Part shown: positions 10,201-20,200 of the stretch, one piece after another
How the letters are laid out: every line of letters starts with the position of its first letter
Numbering within the stretch: the first letter of the stretch is position 1
NCBI GenBank assembly: GCA_014728295.1
Contig: WJLW01000062.1
Coordinates: forward strand, 1-42,051
DNA: 42,051 nucleotides
Reading direction: 5' to 3'
Source of the DNA: Chitinivibrionales bacterium
GTDB lineage: Bacteria > Fibrobacterota > Chitinivibrionia > Chitinivibrionales > WJKA01
Translations under genes and position numbers: made by a program
Notes under the pieces: model-generated
Seen by the model: only the letters and a program-made list of their open reading frames with translations
Told to the model about the DNA's origin: nothing
The model's database searches: none

Positions 10201-13200
10201 AATATGAAGACAGCCTCAACACGATCAATCTCTTCGAATGGAGCGTTAGCCGGATTTCGGGTTCGCCGGCAGTCGAACCGGATACATTGAATAACCTGCG
10301 CAGTTTCATCTCTTCATTCACGCCCTACCGGGCTCATTCGGTCTACCGGGTCAAAGTCAAGTTTACCGAAGGCACGAATGTACTGTGGGATTCGGTGACC
10401 TTCAAGGTCAATCCGGATACGGCAAAATATCTGGTAATTGAAGCTGATCCAACCAATTACGACCCCAATATTCCGCAGCATTATGATCCCGTGGTTTTTG
10501 ATGCCAAAGCGAATACCAAATTTGCCTACGCGGTCCTGCGCGACGAGTATGGCAACTTTGTGCGTCATTCGAATCCGACCGACTGGATATCGTTGGATGA
10601 TTCGATAGTGACGGTACAAATCGGTGCGCGCTTTGACAAAGGGGAGGGCCAGATCAACCGTACCGGCAGCACCGGGCAAACGCGTATTGTTGCTGTTGAC
10701 AGAAACAAACCATTCCTGTTCGATACCGCAACAGTCCTGCTGTCGGATGTCGCCTACGAACGCCTGCGTATCGTGGTCGAAGGCAACAAACCCATAGAGC
10801 AGCTTATCATCCGCTCCGATCAGGATACGGTATTACATGTGCAGGGTCTGCGCGCACATGACAGCGCCTGGGTAACGATTCCGGCGGCCTGGTCATTCGA
10901 TCCGGCGACAATTTTCAATGCACCGGGACAGTTGACCAATATCACCTTTGCACCTAACGATACCGGCAGCGGTTTGATCATGGTGAACTATCCCGGCGCT
11001 GTTCCCGATACTGTTTCCGTCAGAATTACTCCGGGACCGGCGCAAAAACTGGTGCTCTATCCCAAGAGCGGCACCCCGGACCCGGTGCTGAATCCCCCTT
11101 ACCCACGCAATGCCAATGCGACCGCAGGTCAGTGGTTTGCGCTTTCGGCTAAAATTTTCGATCATCTGGATGTCTGGCTGGCCAACTACGAGAATCAGCC
11201 CACCCTCAGCCGGCAAATAAGTTGGAGCCTGCTGGAGGAACCCGGCAATGATTCATCGGGATTTTTCGATCGTGCTCCCAATGGCGCAAGCATCAATTTT
11301 TTCCCGGTCAATGCGCATCGCAGCGTCTCCATTGTTGCCGCTTTTGGAACAACCCAGATGAAAGATACCATTACCCTGACCATCAGACCGGGCGAGCCGA
11401 AATTTCTGTATCTGGAGCCAAATCAAAACTGGCAGGCCAGCCCCAACGATCCCAATCCGGTGGATACCGTCAAGATCACCGACAGCGCACTGGTCGCAAA
11501 CGTCTATGCGATCATGCGTGATTCGCTTGGCAATTACGTCCGGTTTTCCAACCCGACAAGCTGGGAATCGCAGGATACGAATATCGTGAAAGTTCAAAGC
11601 GGCGATTTGGTCATCGGGCAGGGAACGATTCTGCGCAATGTAAATGTTCGCCAGGGAACGACCCAGATACACGGCATCGACGATCAAACCACGCTGCGGG
11701 GAAGTGCGTGGGTTACGCTGTTGCCGTATCATTATCTCGAATTGAGAATTACCTCCGGCTCACCATCCACCGTCATCGATACGATTAGCAACATCCTGCG
11801 GATCAATACCAACCAGGACGCGCATCTCAAAGTGCAGGGATTGCGCTCCGATACGGCAATCTGGGAGGATGTACCGGCCTCGTGGGCCGCGTCGACCTAT
11901 TTGAAATTCGACAATGCGCCGCCTCCGAGCGCGGTCAACTGGATTTTCTCCCCGACGGATACCGGACGCGGCATCATTTACACCTTTTTACAGGATGATT
12001 CCACCGCAACGCCCGATACGCTCAATGTCATATTCGATCCGGGACCGCCCACTGGAATTACGATTAACATCCTGACGCCGACCAATAATCGCATCGCCGG
12101 GCAGCCGATACAAGCCGTTGTGCAATTGACCAACCGGGACGGCCTGGTTCCTACCGACAGTTGCTTTACCATTTATTATCAGGATACGCTGGGGCCCGGA
12201 GGGCGCCCCGTACCAATTGTCAATACCGGAAATGACTCCTCGATTATAAATCAGCGACCGAATGGCGATTCGACGGTAGTACAGTGCTTTAACGGCGGGA
12301 CGGATACGGTTGATCTGGTGCTTTTTTATGCTCCGACCACGACCGATTCACAGCATCAGATCTGGGTGAATTTGAATACTTTGTCGGGTACAACAGACCC
12401 GTTTGCCGTCAAGCCGGGCGCAGTTGACACGCTGGTACTGGAGCACAATCAGGGTACAGGCGATACGGTGAGCATAAAATCGCCCGACGATTATCTGTTT
12501 GTCAAATCGATCGCGTACGACCAGTATGGCAACTGGATTGGCAATGTTTCAACCTACTGGTCGACGACGGACAGTTTGCGCCAAATCGGGCTCAGTACAC
12601 CGGCACAATGGCTGTACTATTACACGAATACCGTTACCCGGGATGAGAAAGGCGACATCATCTCCACCTATCCGAACGATTCAACCATCACCGCAAACCT
12701 GTACCTCAACGTCCTGGGCCCCCTCGCCCGGATTTCAAATGCCGTCACCCGCGACACGTCGGGTAACGGAAAACTTGACAGAATCGATATCGTGTTCAGC
12801 TTGCCGGTCGCCAATCTCAACAGCACGATGCTTGACTCGATAGATGTTACCTATGTCGACGACAAAGGCAAAACGCACACCCTCACACCTGCCGATATCG
12901 TCGCACTCGATTCCAGCGGCTATAATTACAGCATTGTGCTGCAGGAAAATGTGGGCGATACGCTTGCGCAGACGGCCTGGACGCCGACGGTTACCATACG
13001 CAACGGCGGCTATCGCATCGTCGGGGCCGACTCGCTGTTGCGGCTGCAAACCCGAGACGGCGCAGGTCCGGTCGTGTGGCGGGTAGTCAAGGAAGTCAGG
13101 GATGTCAAAAATCCTTCCCAAGATATCGTTACCGTGTATTTCAGTGAGCCGGTGGTTGACAGTACGCGCAATACATTCTCATTGAGCGCAACCAATCCCG

Positions 13201-13943
13201 GCGACCTCTTTAACGTCTATTTGCGTTCGTCAAGTGGGGACGAGCCGGTGAATATACTCGACGGCATAAACGGCATTATTCATGCCAACGGTGATACGCT
13301 GAGATTTCAGATGTCCAACGGCAATGTACTCACCGAGCACCACCTGTTTAACATCAAAGTTGACGCCACGGGCTCATCAGCGGTCAATGATCAGGGAGGC
13401 ACTTCCCCGGTGCCCGACAATATTAAACAGCCGGTTGCCATTTTCGGTGAAATCGACAATCGGGTTGCCGTCGGCCCCAATCCGATGACGCCTACCACGC
13501 GCTATCAGAGCTTCGTGCATGACCAACCGCTTATGGCCTTGCCGGATCCCAAAGTGGCCAAAGAATGGGCGCAGAGCGGCGGGGCGGTTTTCGGCGTCAA
13601 GCTGCGGCTTCCCGATACGCTTAAAATTGCTGACCTGCGTGTTTCCGGCTGGATCAAGGTGTACGATGTCGTCGGAAATCTTGTTTACGAAAGCGAAAAT
13701 GAGACCGACATGATTCCTGCGGTGTTGCGTGAAAAGTGGATTCGTGAAAGCCATAATGTAGTCGGATTGGGAAACACTGCCGATATTGCCAAAGACCTGA
13801 TGTTTTACTGGGACGGTCTCAATGAGCAAAAAATGCCTGCCGCCCCCGGAGTGTATCGTGTTTTCGTCTCTCTTACCATGCATCAGGGCAGCGAATCGAC
13901 GACACCTGAATACAAACCTACCTCGGTTGGGGTGAGAAATTGA
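7245..13943 (+). CDS. Giant secreted protein: fibro-slime head, Ig-like repeat stalk, FlgD-like C-terminus
   Basis: 2232 residues. The frame is open from a GTG at 7218, but the ATG at 7245 is preferred because GAAGGA lies 8 bases before it and it gives a clean signal peptide (cleavage AKA-Q near residue 27). Residues about 32-285 are a fibro-slime domain, a PA14-related fold seen in Fibrobacter surface proteins; the hallmark FFGDDDVWVFIND is present, followed by LDLGG. Residues about 391-1600 are three full units and one half unit of a roughly 330-residue repeat with invasin-like Ig features (ILRDEYGNFV). Then come a linker with two Cys, a calcium-loop-like DTSGNGKLD at about residue 1837, a VGPNP motif near 2076, and a FlgD/T9SS-sorting-like module (VYDVVGNLVYE, WDGLN, GVYRVFV). 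It is most likely exported and surface-attached; substrate and partner are unknown. A terminator follows. Confidence 0.88.
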   Translation: MNEMKRSGRWQVLCVFILAIAFQMAKAQYYPDTLWVPVTFYDYRADGSNPNFQKCNTTGTQTGWVETFLDGMHKPVLASTDPNRWCIDRLNEWYRPSAAGGPDVTANYEYDSTAQRFLWDNLQQYQGRTGEYVGNNYDPNYDMATVVIYDSLPFLHLGKSDPTKTGLYQFARFDDEQFFWIDGKGFGHDLGGCDPSVNYSFATEIQMDFEYRPGLTFDFFGDDDVWVFINDSLVLDLGGIKPGDGGSFDVDDIPGLVPGQNYRFSFFHAERKACGSDVVITTNIIARIPSKLDLTVVSDTIVAGTIGNATGNVLDQQDSVLVDESNLIKWSFLPGTTMPGDQIYNAQGDSTWFTAENAHRFIYVVGTYEDPSNPGGILADTQAVWVKPGPPDHLVIEPNPNGLTVRPNDDNPVGGNGSLTLSSTDIGNDSLFATIRDEFGNYIAQSTQTQWDAIPAPDSVVSAKVGSQPGVGQGEATRVGDDGVTLVWANSLTYNGPQFTDTITVTVDPAQYDSLRIVDASRNVIASLTTTIDDTTQLILQARRSWDGQWLDISGDWSLAANFASHIPPPTSQSAWNFAPADTGSGTIRATRNALSTSIPVTVQVGSANSMVFHEKAGVPSAALGNPPLPASLTLKAGYSKDIYAKVFDKLNNWLSNYEIDPSYANQIAWSLSDPTAGSLLSSAGASNTFFPIVAGKAVTVTASLDIGSGIVLKADIVINIIPGDPAKLLIVQDTISRAGVDRVTFLSSDTLKYLYTILEDSLGNYIDWANFANWYSADSTIVSAARGPEILYGQGDLRRRTDVNTSTRIYAEYPLGGGAFLRDSVIAQIEQVTYTALNIYVLDTNGIPDYNVDTVRIRTDETRSLYSRGYRSDGKGWDPNIPVLWLAEPSLSLKQPPPAWSSQFNMQPNATGRGWVRINGYGAAPDSVYVIFLPGYPNKMTVFASTGDPAGKTPYRKSPPVEIVAGKTTPLIAKIFDRNTVWLPQYEDSLNTINLFEWSVSRISGSPAVEPDTLNNLRSFISSFTPYRAHSVYRVKVKFTEGTNVLWDSVTFKVNPDTAKYLVIEADPTNYDPNIPQHYDPVVFDAKANTKFAYAVLRDEYGNFVRHSNPTDWISLDDSIVTVQIGARFDKGEGQINRTGSTGQTRIVAVDRNKPFLFDTATVLLSDVAYERLRIVVEGNKPIEQLIIRSDQDTVLHVQGLRAHDSAWVTIPAAWSFDPATIFNAPGQLTNITFAPNDTGSGLIMVNYPGAVPDTVSVRITPGPAQKLVLYPKSGTPDPVLNPPYPRNANATAGQWFALSAKIFDHLDVWLANYENQPTLSRQISWSLLEEPGNDSSGFFDRAPNGASINFFPVNAHRSVSIVAAFGTTQMKDTITLTIRPGEPKFLYLEPNQNWQASPNDPNPVDTVKITDSALVANVYAIMRDSLGNYVRFSNPTSWESQDTNIVKVQSGDLVIGQGTILRNVNVRQGTTQIHGIDDQTTLRGSAWVTLLPYHYLELRITSGSPSTVIDTISNILRINTNQDAHLKVQGLRSDTAIWEDVPASWAASTYLKFDNAPPPSAVNWIFSPTDTGRGIIYTFLQDDSTATPDTLNVIFDPGPPTGITINILTPTNNRIAGQPIQAVVQLTNRDGLVPTDSCFTIYYQDTLGPGGRPVPIVNTGNDSSIINQRPNGDSTVVQCFNGGTDTVDLVLFYAPTTTDSQHQIWVNLNTLSGTTDPFAVKPGAVDTLVLEHNQGTGDTVSIKSPDDYLFVKSIAYDQYGNWIGNVSTYWSTTDSLRQIGLSTPAQWLYYYTNTVTRDEKGDIISTYPNDSTITANLYLNVLGPLARISNAVTRDTSGNGKLDRIDIVFSLPVANLNSTMLDSIDVTYVDDKGKTHTLTPADIVALDSSGYNYSIVLQENVGDTLAQTAWTPTVTIRNGGYRIVGADSLLRLQTRDGAGPVVWRVVKEVRDVKNPSQDIVTVYFSEPVVDSTRNTFSLSATNPGDLFNVYLRSSSGDEPVNILDGINGIIHANGDTLRFQMSNGNVLTEHHLFNIKVDATGSSAVNDQGGTSPVPDNIKQPVAIFGEIDNRVAVGPNPMTPTTRYQSFVHDQPLMALPDPKVAKEWAQSGGAVFGVKLRLPDTLKIADLRVSGWIKVYDVVGNLVYESENETDMIPAVLREKWIRESHNVVGLGNTADIAKDLMFYWDGLNEQKMPAAPGVYRVFVSLTMHQGSESTTPEYKPTSVGVRN
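8415..12046 (+). repeat. Tandem ~330-residue protein repeats, 3.5 units
   Basis: Units begin at 8415 (PDHLVIEP), 9420 (PAKLLIVQD), 10419 (TAKYLVIEAD) and 11397 (PKFLYLEPNQNW). Spacings are 1005, 999 and 978 bases. Each full unit has a first part of about 215 residues (RDEYGNFV..S....W.S.D, then YDSLRI, then RSD..W, then D/TG.G.I) and a second part of about 115 residues (K.VLYP..G.P....PPYP, AKIFD....WL..YE). The fourth unit stops after the first part. The repeats are diverged at DNA level, so this is an old duplication. Confidence 0.85.
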
Positions 13944-13950
13944 AAACGGC

Positions 13951-13966
13951 AGTGATGGCGATCACT
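13951..13966 (+). terminator. Hairpin AGTGAT-GGCG-ATCACT, possible first of two terminators
   Basis: Perfect 6-bp stem with a 4-base loop, 7 bases after the stop of the fibro-slime gene and followed by the T-rich TATTTGTTCTTT. Weak alone; it may act together with the hairpin at 13980. Confidence 0.45.
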
Positions 13967-13979
13967 TATTTGTTCTTTC

Positions 13980-14002
13980 GGAAACCGGATTTCCTTTTTT
14001 TT
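13980..14002 (+). terminator. Intrinsic terminator after the fibro-slime protein gene
   Basis: Stem GGAAA (13980-13984), loop CCGGA, stem TTTCC (13990-13994), then eight T (13995-14002). The short A/T-rich stem is modest but the T-run is ideal and the position, 37 bases after the stop codon, fits. It implies that the next giant gene has its own promoter. Confidence 0.65.
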
Positions 14003-14011
14003 CCCCATTCT

Positions 14012-14025
14012 TAATTATATAATTA
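14012..14025. promoter_or_regulatory. Perfect 14-bp palindrome containing TATAAT
   Basis: TAATTATATAATTA is a perfect palindrome between the terminator and the second giant gene. It contains a consensus -10 hexamer on both strands, but no good -35 sits 17 bases upstream on the plus strand (only a T-run). Further downstream, TTGAAC at 14047 with CAGAAT 17 bases later is another weak promoter candidate for the gene at 14207. It may be an operator or simply A/T-rich spacer. Confidence 0.3.
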
Positions 14026-14206
14026 GTAGGCACTTAACTATTTTTCTTGAACTGCCGGTCTTAGTGCCGCAGAATCATAGTGACAGGCAAAAATGAGCTA
14101 AGATCATATAGCTGTGTGGAGTGCATTGTTGTTTCTATCCGAGGGACCCGTTTTTTACGCGTGCACGATAGTCCATTCGCACATCATGTGCAAGGGGAGG
14201 TAACTT

Positions 14207-17200
14207 ATGACTCGCCGGAATCTTGAGGGTCATGCAGTTGGTACCAGGTCGTCTCATGCAGAAAATGCAATTTTCTCCGTCAAGTTCTTTCTGGCGATTG
14301 TACTGTTCGCCTGCGGAATGTATGCGCAGGGTCTGGGTGATCTTGGTGAAAATACCGATCCGTTCAACCCGCCCAAAACCGGATGGATCGCCGACTCGCT
14401 GTACATGGGCGCAACCTTCCTGCGGGATACGACCAAAGACTCTTTTGTCATCTGGCTGCATCGCAATGAGGCGGGCTGTACCGGCAGGCTGTATCTCATG
14501 GTGCCGGGCACTACCGGTCCGTTCAACGGCTGGGACAGTCTCTATCTCTTCCAGAACAAAAACAATTCCGGGCCGACAAGCGTCAACCTGACGAATCATC
14601 CCCTGGTTGAGGGGCAGATCGGGCATCTCGATACGCTGTTTTTCATGTACCGGGTTTTTGACGGGGCACAGTGGGGTTGCTCATACAACCCGCGGTACAC
14701 CGGGCCAAACCGGGCGCCGGGAGAAGGCTGGACCGGCGTCGACCGGTTTTACAGCCAGGACTACACCTCCGATTCGGTGTCATCGCCCGAAGGCGACCGC
14801 TATCCGATCGGCAGACGGTGGTGCGTCGCCGGCTGGATACGCGATCAGGCACGTAATGCGCGGACCGATACCGTTGAGTTCGGTTTCGAAGATCTTACGC
14901 CGGGCGACGCCGATTTTGATGATATTGTCTTTCACGTAACGGGAGTATTTCTCATTAAGCCCGCGCTGGTCACCGATATCAAACTGGATGCGGAACCTGC
15001 CGACAGCACCATCCTGGCCGGCGACAGCATCGACTATACGGCAACGGTAGTGATTGACTCGGTAGATTCTTTCGGTGTTCACCATATCCTCGATGATACC
15101 ATGCGTGCCAATAACGTCACCTGGGAGATCCTGGGTGATACGTCCGGCGGTATTTTGACAAACGGCGCCGGCCCCAACCGGCGCAATACATTTGTGGGCT
15201 ACAAGGCGTACAAGACATTCACCATCCGGGCTACTATCATTGACGGCTCCCGCATCGTTACCAAAGAAGTTTCGGTGACCGTTCTGCCCAACGTGGCCTA
15301 TCAGCTCTATCTGGAGGGCGCGCCCGATACCTCGGGTGGATTGAATCTCAACCAGGCAAATCCGCTGGATACGATTACTGTTGCCAGTTCGGCGGCGAGT
15401 GCGAATGCCTACGCAATAGTGCGCGACCGATATCAAAATTTCGTCAGCACCAGTAATCCTACTGGTTGGGCGGTTCCCACCGGAGATACGATTGTCGAGG
15501 CAAATGCGGGCAATCAGGCGCAGGGCCAGGGCGTCATAACCAAACTGGGTCCGACCGGCACTGCAACGGTCTCCGGCACGAACTTACCTAATTCCGGCAA
15601 TCCCCTGTTCAGCGACACTATTGCCGTTGTTGTCGATCCGGCCTCGTACGATTCGCTGCGCTATGTCGTGGGTACCGGTGGACAAAAGCGGGTTATTACC
15701 GCCCTGGAAATGAAGCTGGGTCAGGATACGCTGATTTACGCCGAAGGACGCAGAACCGATCGCATCGGTGGTGACGATAACGACGGGTGGGTGCGCATTC
15801 GGGTGGCCTGGAGCGTCACGGCCAATATCGATTCGTCAAGCACCGCACCGGCCTCGGCAAATCAATGGAATTTTGCACCGACCGATACCGGCAGCGGAAC
15901 CATTACCATCGACTACACTTCACTTTCGCAACAGCTTGCGGTTACGGTTACCCCCAGTGATCCGGCCGGAAATGCGATTTACGCCAAAAAGGGCATGCCC
16001 GGTCCGCTGGCAGGCAATGAACCCTACCTCGGCCCCGATGTTTATACGTATCAATGGGAAGCCGGCCGGACCTATAATCTGGTGTCGAAAATTTTCGATC
16101 AGTACGGCACCTGGCTGAGCCAGTACGAAACCGATCCCGCACTCAGGGAGCTGATTGGTTGGGAAGTGGTGTACACCTCAAACGGCGCACCAATCGATCC
16201 GACCGTCGGCGTTTTGTCGCTTGCCACCGGCGACAGCACGACTTTCCGGCCCCTTAAAGCCTATTCGAACGTTGACATAATCTCTACATTTGAAGAAGGG
16301 CTGCGCATTTTCAAAGACACGGTGCGCGTGAGCATCGTTGCCGGCGCCATCGATCACCTGGTTATCGAGGCCGGCTCCGACAGCACGATCAGTCCCTATG
16401 CCGACAACCCGCTGGCGTCGATAACGTTGCAGCCTTCAGATACGACGCGCATGGTGTATGGTATCCTGCGTGATGCATTCGGCAACTTTGCGGGGTATGC
16501 AGATTCGGCGGCCTGGACAAGCCGCGACACCACCGTCGCTAAAGCGGCTCAGGGCGCGCAGACCGCGCTTGGGCAGGGAGAAGTTCGCCGTGTCGCCGTT
16601 ACCGCTTCGCAAACATGGGCGGTAGCAACGTATAAGGGGCTGATTGACAGTGTGCAGGTTATTGTGCAGGATGTCAACTACGATTCCTTGCGGATAGTAG
16701 TCAACAATAACGGATTAAAAGACATATCGTCACTGACAATGCGCACCGATCAGGATACAACGCTGCAGGTTCTGGGGCGCCGCTCGGACAACGGGCAGTG
16801 GGTCTACGTGGATGTCGAGTGGCAAAGCTTTGGCATTCAGGTGTCGCCTTCGGCGCCCGCCTTGGCCGACAGATGGACGTTGCAGCCGGATTCGGTCGGC
16901 GCCGGGATAATACGCATTGTCAAGGGATCGGCCCGGGATTCCATTTCCGTGACATTGCAGCCGGGCTTGCCGGTCAAGCTCGTCATTTATCCTCTTGAAG
17001 GTATTCCGGACGCCGGCGCCAATGCGCCATATCCGCCAACCAGCCAGACCCTTGACACCATTGCAGGAAGCACGGTGCAGTTTGTTGCCAAATTATTCGA
17101 TCAAAACAATACCTGGATCGCCACCTACGAAGTTGCCGGCGCACCGGTAACATGGAACATCAACGAGCTTTCCGGAAATCCGCCTACCGGCAGCATGTCG

Positions 17201-20200
17201 GATGCAAGCGGCCACAAAACAACCTTCAGCCCGACCCGGGCGTACAATACCGTTGATGTCCGGGCAACGTTTCATGAAGGCGGGATTACCCTTAACGACG
17301 CGGTGCGGTTGCATATCAAGCCGGGACCGGCCCACCATCTGGCAATCGAACCCAGCCCGCTGCAATCAGAAAGCCCCAACAGCGACAATCCGCTGACCGG
17401 TTTGACAATCGGCAGCACCGATACGGTCGCTTATGCCTATGCCATTTTGCGCGACCAGTTTCAAAATTTCATCGGTCCCTCGCCGTCAACCGACTGGATC
17501 AGTCTGGATCCGGCCATAGCCACTGCCGCCGAAAACGTTGCGGTCAACGGAGAAGGACGCATTGTACGCATAGCCAACAGCGGCTCGACGCAGATTGTTG
17601 CCGCAAACAGAACGACCCCATCTCTCTCCGATACGCTTACGGTTACCTTGAGCGATATAACCTATGATTCAATAAAAATCGTCGTCAATTACAACGGACT
17701 TTCGGACATCTCGTCCCTGGTGCAGCGCACCGATCAGGACACGACCCTGTATGCTATTGGTAAACGCTCCGACAACGGCGAATGGGACAACATACGCGTC
17801 AACTGGAGCAGCCCCGGTCTCATCATTAATCCGACTGCGCCCAGCTCTGCCGATCAGTGGTCGTTCAGACCTTCGGCGCAGGATACCGGCAACATCATCA
17901 TCAGCACGCAGGGCACCGGCGGTCAGATTTTTGATACGCTGCCGGCATTTTTCACGCCCGGCCTGCCCGATAAGCTGATTCTGTTTCGCAAGGACAACGA
18001 CCCCTACGTCGGCGGCAACACGCCGTTTCCCAATGCACTGGTCGCCGATACGCTTACCGCCGGACAGTCCGATACGCTGGCGGCGTTCATCTTCGATCAC
18101 CAAAACACCTGGTTAGGCTCGTACAAACACAGCAGCGCGCCAATTACCTACCGCATTGCTCCTATCAGCGGCGGCGGCGGCGGTTCGCTGAGCGCAACCT
18201 CGGGCTATCTTTCGATTTACACCGATACCATGGCGTACAAAGAAGTGTATATCATTGCCGAACTCAATCAGGACGGCATTTTTCGTTCCGATTCGGTGCG
18301 CATTTACGTAAAGCCCGACAGCATGCATCACCTCGTAATCGAAGAATCGTCCGATCGCAGCATCAGCCCCAACCGCAACAACCCGCTCGTTTCGATAACG
18401 CTGTCGAGCTGGGACACAATTCGCAGCGTGCACGCAATAATCAGGGACCAGTTCGGTAACTATATCCAGCCTTCGAAAAGCACCAACTGGCTGAGTCTGG
18501 ACTCCTCGATCGTCACCGCGCAGGAAGGCCTGGCCGAGTTTGGTGAGGGCATAATTCTTCGACGCATCGATACGAAAGGCGCGACGCGTGTTGCCGCCTG
18601 GAATCAGGGTAGTCCGCTTTTGACGGATACGCTGCTTGTCGAGGTAAACGATATTACCTACGATTCGTTGCGCATTGTGGTCAATGACGGCGGGCTCAAG
18701 GATATCGATTCACTGGTTATCCGCATCGATCAGGACACCACGTTGCTGGCGCTCGCCCGCCGCTCCGACAATAACCAGTGGGACAACCTGCAGGTGGCGT
18801 GGAACAGCGCCAACCTGAGCCTGACGCCCTCGGCGCCGTCATCAAGTGACCGGTGGACATTGACACCCGACAGTACCGGAAACGGCACGGTCGGCATCAG
18901 CATCGTCGATACGAGCGGGGGGACTATCCGGGATAACATTACGGTTGTCGTGCAGTATGGCCTGCCGGACAAAGTCGTACTGTATCCTCTGGAAGGCACG
19001 CCTGGTCTGAACAACAATCTTCCCTATCCGCCCCGCACGACCGTCGACACGCTCACAGCCGGAGAAGCCGTCAGCTACGTTGCCAAAGTATTTGACAAAA
19101 ACAACAACTGGCTTGCGCAGTACGAGGCTCCCACTGCGGCAATAAGCTGGAATGTTCAGGAGATCAGCGGAAATCCGCCCACCGCAAACTTCGATCCGCG
19201 AGCCGGTCACAAAAGCGTGTTCACGCCGCGCAATGCCTTCAACAATGCTTACTTCATTGCCGAGTTGAACGATCACGGAATGCTGTTTGCCGATACCGTT
19301 GCCGTATATGTAAAGGCCGGCCTGGTGCATCATCTGGTTTTGGAGCCTTCACCCGACCGCAATGTTTCTCCCAACGATGACAATCCGGCAGGCACCATTG
19401 TTATCGATACGGCCGATACGGTCGAAAACGTGTACGCCGTGCTGCGCGACCAGTTCGGCAACTGGATCGATTACTCGAAGAAGAATAGCTGGCAAAGCGT
19501 CGAGACCATTGTTTCCGTCGGCGATGGAAATACCAATTTCGGTGAAGGCCGTATCATCCGCGCCTCGCGGGTGGGCGGCAATACGCAGGTGATCGTTTCC
19601 AATCGTGACAATGCCTCATTGCGCGATACCGTGACGGTCGTTCTTTCTTCAATCAGCTATACCGCGCTCAAAATTGTCGTTGGCGACAGCACCGAAATCA
19701 GCGATCTTGCGATGCAAATCGAAGACGACACTACCCTGTTTGTACTGGGACAGCGCTCCGACAACAATGCATGGGAGCCGGTTCCGGCCAACTGGGCAAT
19801 AACCAATAATTTCAAAACGAGCCCGGCGCCGCCCCGCTTTACCGATACGTGGACCTTTGCACCCGCCGATACCGGGAGTGCATGGATCTATGTCACGCTT
19901 GGCAATGCCAGCGCAGACTCCGTGGCCATCACCGTCGAGCCTGGCGATCCTTACAAACTCAGTCTCTTCCCCCGGGTCGGCAGCCCCGGTCCTCCCGACA
20001 ACAGCCCCTATCCGCCCCCCAACAGTGTTGATTCGGTCCTGGCCGGAACCGCGTTTCCCGTGGCCGCCAAGCTGTTTGACAAAAACAACATCTACCTGGG
20101 CGAGTTCGATATTGCGACCGTACCGGTTTCGTGGGAAATCGTCGAGGTCAATAACCAGCCGCTCAATGATTCCTTGTCGCCGGCATCGGGAAATGTCACC

